This document shows positions 63,253 to 64,000 of a stretch of 64,000 nt of DNA, piece after piece. Position 1 is the stretch's first letter, and each line of letters opens with the position of its first letter. The position numbers and the translations under genes were made by a program. Under the pieces are notes generated by a model that saw only the letters and a program-made list of their open reading frames with translations, was not told where the DNA came from and made no database searches. This DNA is from Chryseobacterium sp. Its GTDB lineage: Bacteria > Bacteroidota > Bacteroidia > Flavobacteriales > Weeksellaceae. Location of the stretch: contig NZ_JARBTK010000004.1 of NCBI RefSeq assembly GCF_029240215.1, positions 248,001 through 312,000 on the forward strand. Direction: 5' to 3'.

Positions 63253-64000
63253 TTATCCTCTGTCTGCCATTGCAGCCATGTACTCTCTGTTCATTCTAGC
63301 GATGTTCTCAAGAGAAATTCCTTTAGGACATTCTACTTCACAAGCTCCTGTATTTGAACAGTTACCGAAACCTTCTTCATCCATAGCTTTCACCATGTTC
63401 AGAACTCTACGTTTTGCTTCTACTCTACCTTGAGGTAAAAGAGCATACTGAGAAACTTTAGCACCAACGAATAACATAGCTGATCCGTTTTTACAAGAAG
63501 CAACACAAGCTCCACAACCGATACAAGCTGCAGCATCCATTGCTTTGTCTGCATCTTCTTTAGGAACCGGAATTGCATTGGCATCCAAAGTATTCCCTGA
63601 AGTGTTTACCGAAATAAAACCACCTGCAGCCATTACTCTGTCGAATGCGCTTCTGTCTACAATTAAGTCTTTAATAACCGGGAACGCTGCACTTCTCCAA
63701 GGTTCAATAACGATGGTTTCACCGTCTTTGAACATTCTCATGTGAAGCTGACACGTCGTAATTCCTGTATCCGGACCGTGAGCTCTACCGTTAATGTAAA
63801 GAGAACACATTCCGCAGATTCCTTCACGACAGTCGTGGTCGAAAGCGATAGGCTCTTTTCCTTCGTTGATAATGTTTTCATTCAGAATGTCTAACATCTC
63901 CAAGAATGAAGAATCTGTAGAAACATCTGATATTTTGTAGGTCTCAAACTGACCTTTAGTTTTGCTATTTTTTTGTCTCCAAATTTTTAGGGTAAGATGA
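63253..64000 (-). CDS. sdhB: Succinate dehydrogenase/fumarate reductase iron-sulfur subunit (5' end cut by window edge)
   Basis: The frame stays open from the stop at 63253 to the window edge, so at least 249 residues are seen and the true start lies beyond base 64000. Just inside the edge it reads [20 protein letters not shown], as in SdhB. Cluster ligands are all present: [20 protein letters not shown] with a later Cys (2Fe-2S), [11 protein letters not shown] (4Fe-4S), and [15 protein letters not shown] (3Fe-4S). It passes electrons from the flavoprotein SdhA to quinone in the membrane complex. sdhA would lie upstream, outside the window. Confidence 0.96.
   Translation of the reverse strand, partial: HLTLKIWRQKNSKTKGQFETYKISDVSTDSSFLEMLDILNENIINEGKEPIAFDHDCREGICGMCSLYINGRAHGPDTGITTCQLHMRMFKDGETIVIEPWRSAAFPVIKDLIVDRSAFDRVMAAGGFISVNTSGNTLDANAIPVPKEDADKAMDAAACIGCGACVASCKNGSAMLFVGAKVSQYALLPQGRVEAKRRVLNMVKAMDEEGFGNCSNTGACEVECPKGISLENIARMNREYMAAMADRG

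Noticed and set aside
63253..63903. sdhB starting at the TTG at 63903
   Set aside because: The frame continues upstream with SdhB-like sequence to the window edge, so the start is outside the window.

Overview
The window looks like chromosome from a Bacteroidota of the Flavobacteriia, most like Chryseobacterium/Weeksellaceae. The evidence is AT-rich DNA, SusC/SusD proteins, type IX secretion C-terminal sorting domains, promoters with the Bacteroidota -7 box TAnnTTTG, flavobacterial gene neighbours (DUF4270, DUF6048/DUF6452, acpP-fabF-rnc-pyk), and a tmRNA whose tag reads GNEEFALAA. The genus is an inference from gene content, not from a marker-gene comparison.

Layout. 1-3.5 kb: a kelch-repeat lipoprotein (cut by the window edge), a DUF4270 lipoprotein and an outer-membrane barrel protein. 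3.6-7.7 kb: tRNA-Ser, an unknown secreted protein, a tRNA block with a tandem Tyr-Gly duplication plus Thr, then hpf, xerC and rpsU on the minus strand and ssrA (tmRNA) on the plus strand. 7.7-27.6 kb: a genomic island of about 20 kb inserted at the 3' end of ssrA, bounded by a 17-bp direct repeat. 27.7-48.3 kb: core genes. These are a SusCD pair divergent from two alkaline phosphatases (one fused to a phosphodiesterase-like domain), acpP-fabF-rnc-(unknown)-pyk, an aldehyde dehydrogenase, hutG-DUF695-hutI, and ruvB-paiB-like-MBL-coaE. 48.4-64 kb: two very large secreted T9SS proteins (an fn3/GEVED repeat protein and a reprolysin-like metalloprotease), DUF6048/DUF6452, a second zinc metalloprotease, rlmD, a TlpA-like lipoprotein without CXXC, and sdhB (cut by the window edge).

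The island is the accessory part. Its right end holds an integration/replication module read leftwards: tyrosine integrase, HTH excisionase-like protein, a small unknown, and a VirE_N/BT4734-type primase-like protein. No structural phage genes or conjugation genes are seen. The cargo is mostly defence-like. It includes a five-gene LlaJI-like restriction-modification operon (XRE regulator, m5C methyltransferase, small phage-type methyltransferase-like protein, McrB, McrC) with a divergent vsr; a frameshifted serine resolvase; and ardA. It also includes an unrecognised two-gene operon whose second protein has a PD-(D/E)XK-like nuclease signature, a degenerate J-domain membrane protein cluster, and a four-gene ABC-three-component (ABC-3C) operon.

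The most interesting observation is in the ABC-3C operon (20366-23723). The first protein ends with, and the second begins with, the same short Q/N-rich motif (xxQxQxNIxSNxGSIxx). The first protein otherwise looks like a small membrane-active (Bell/HeLo-like) domain. This is the arrangement used by amyloid-motif signalling pairs, and it suggests an ABC-3C defence system whose effector is recruited through an amyloid-like motif. The unknown two-gene nuclease operon (15904-18206) is the second candidate for an undescribed system.
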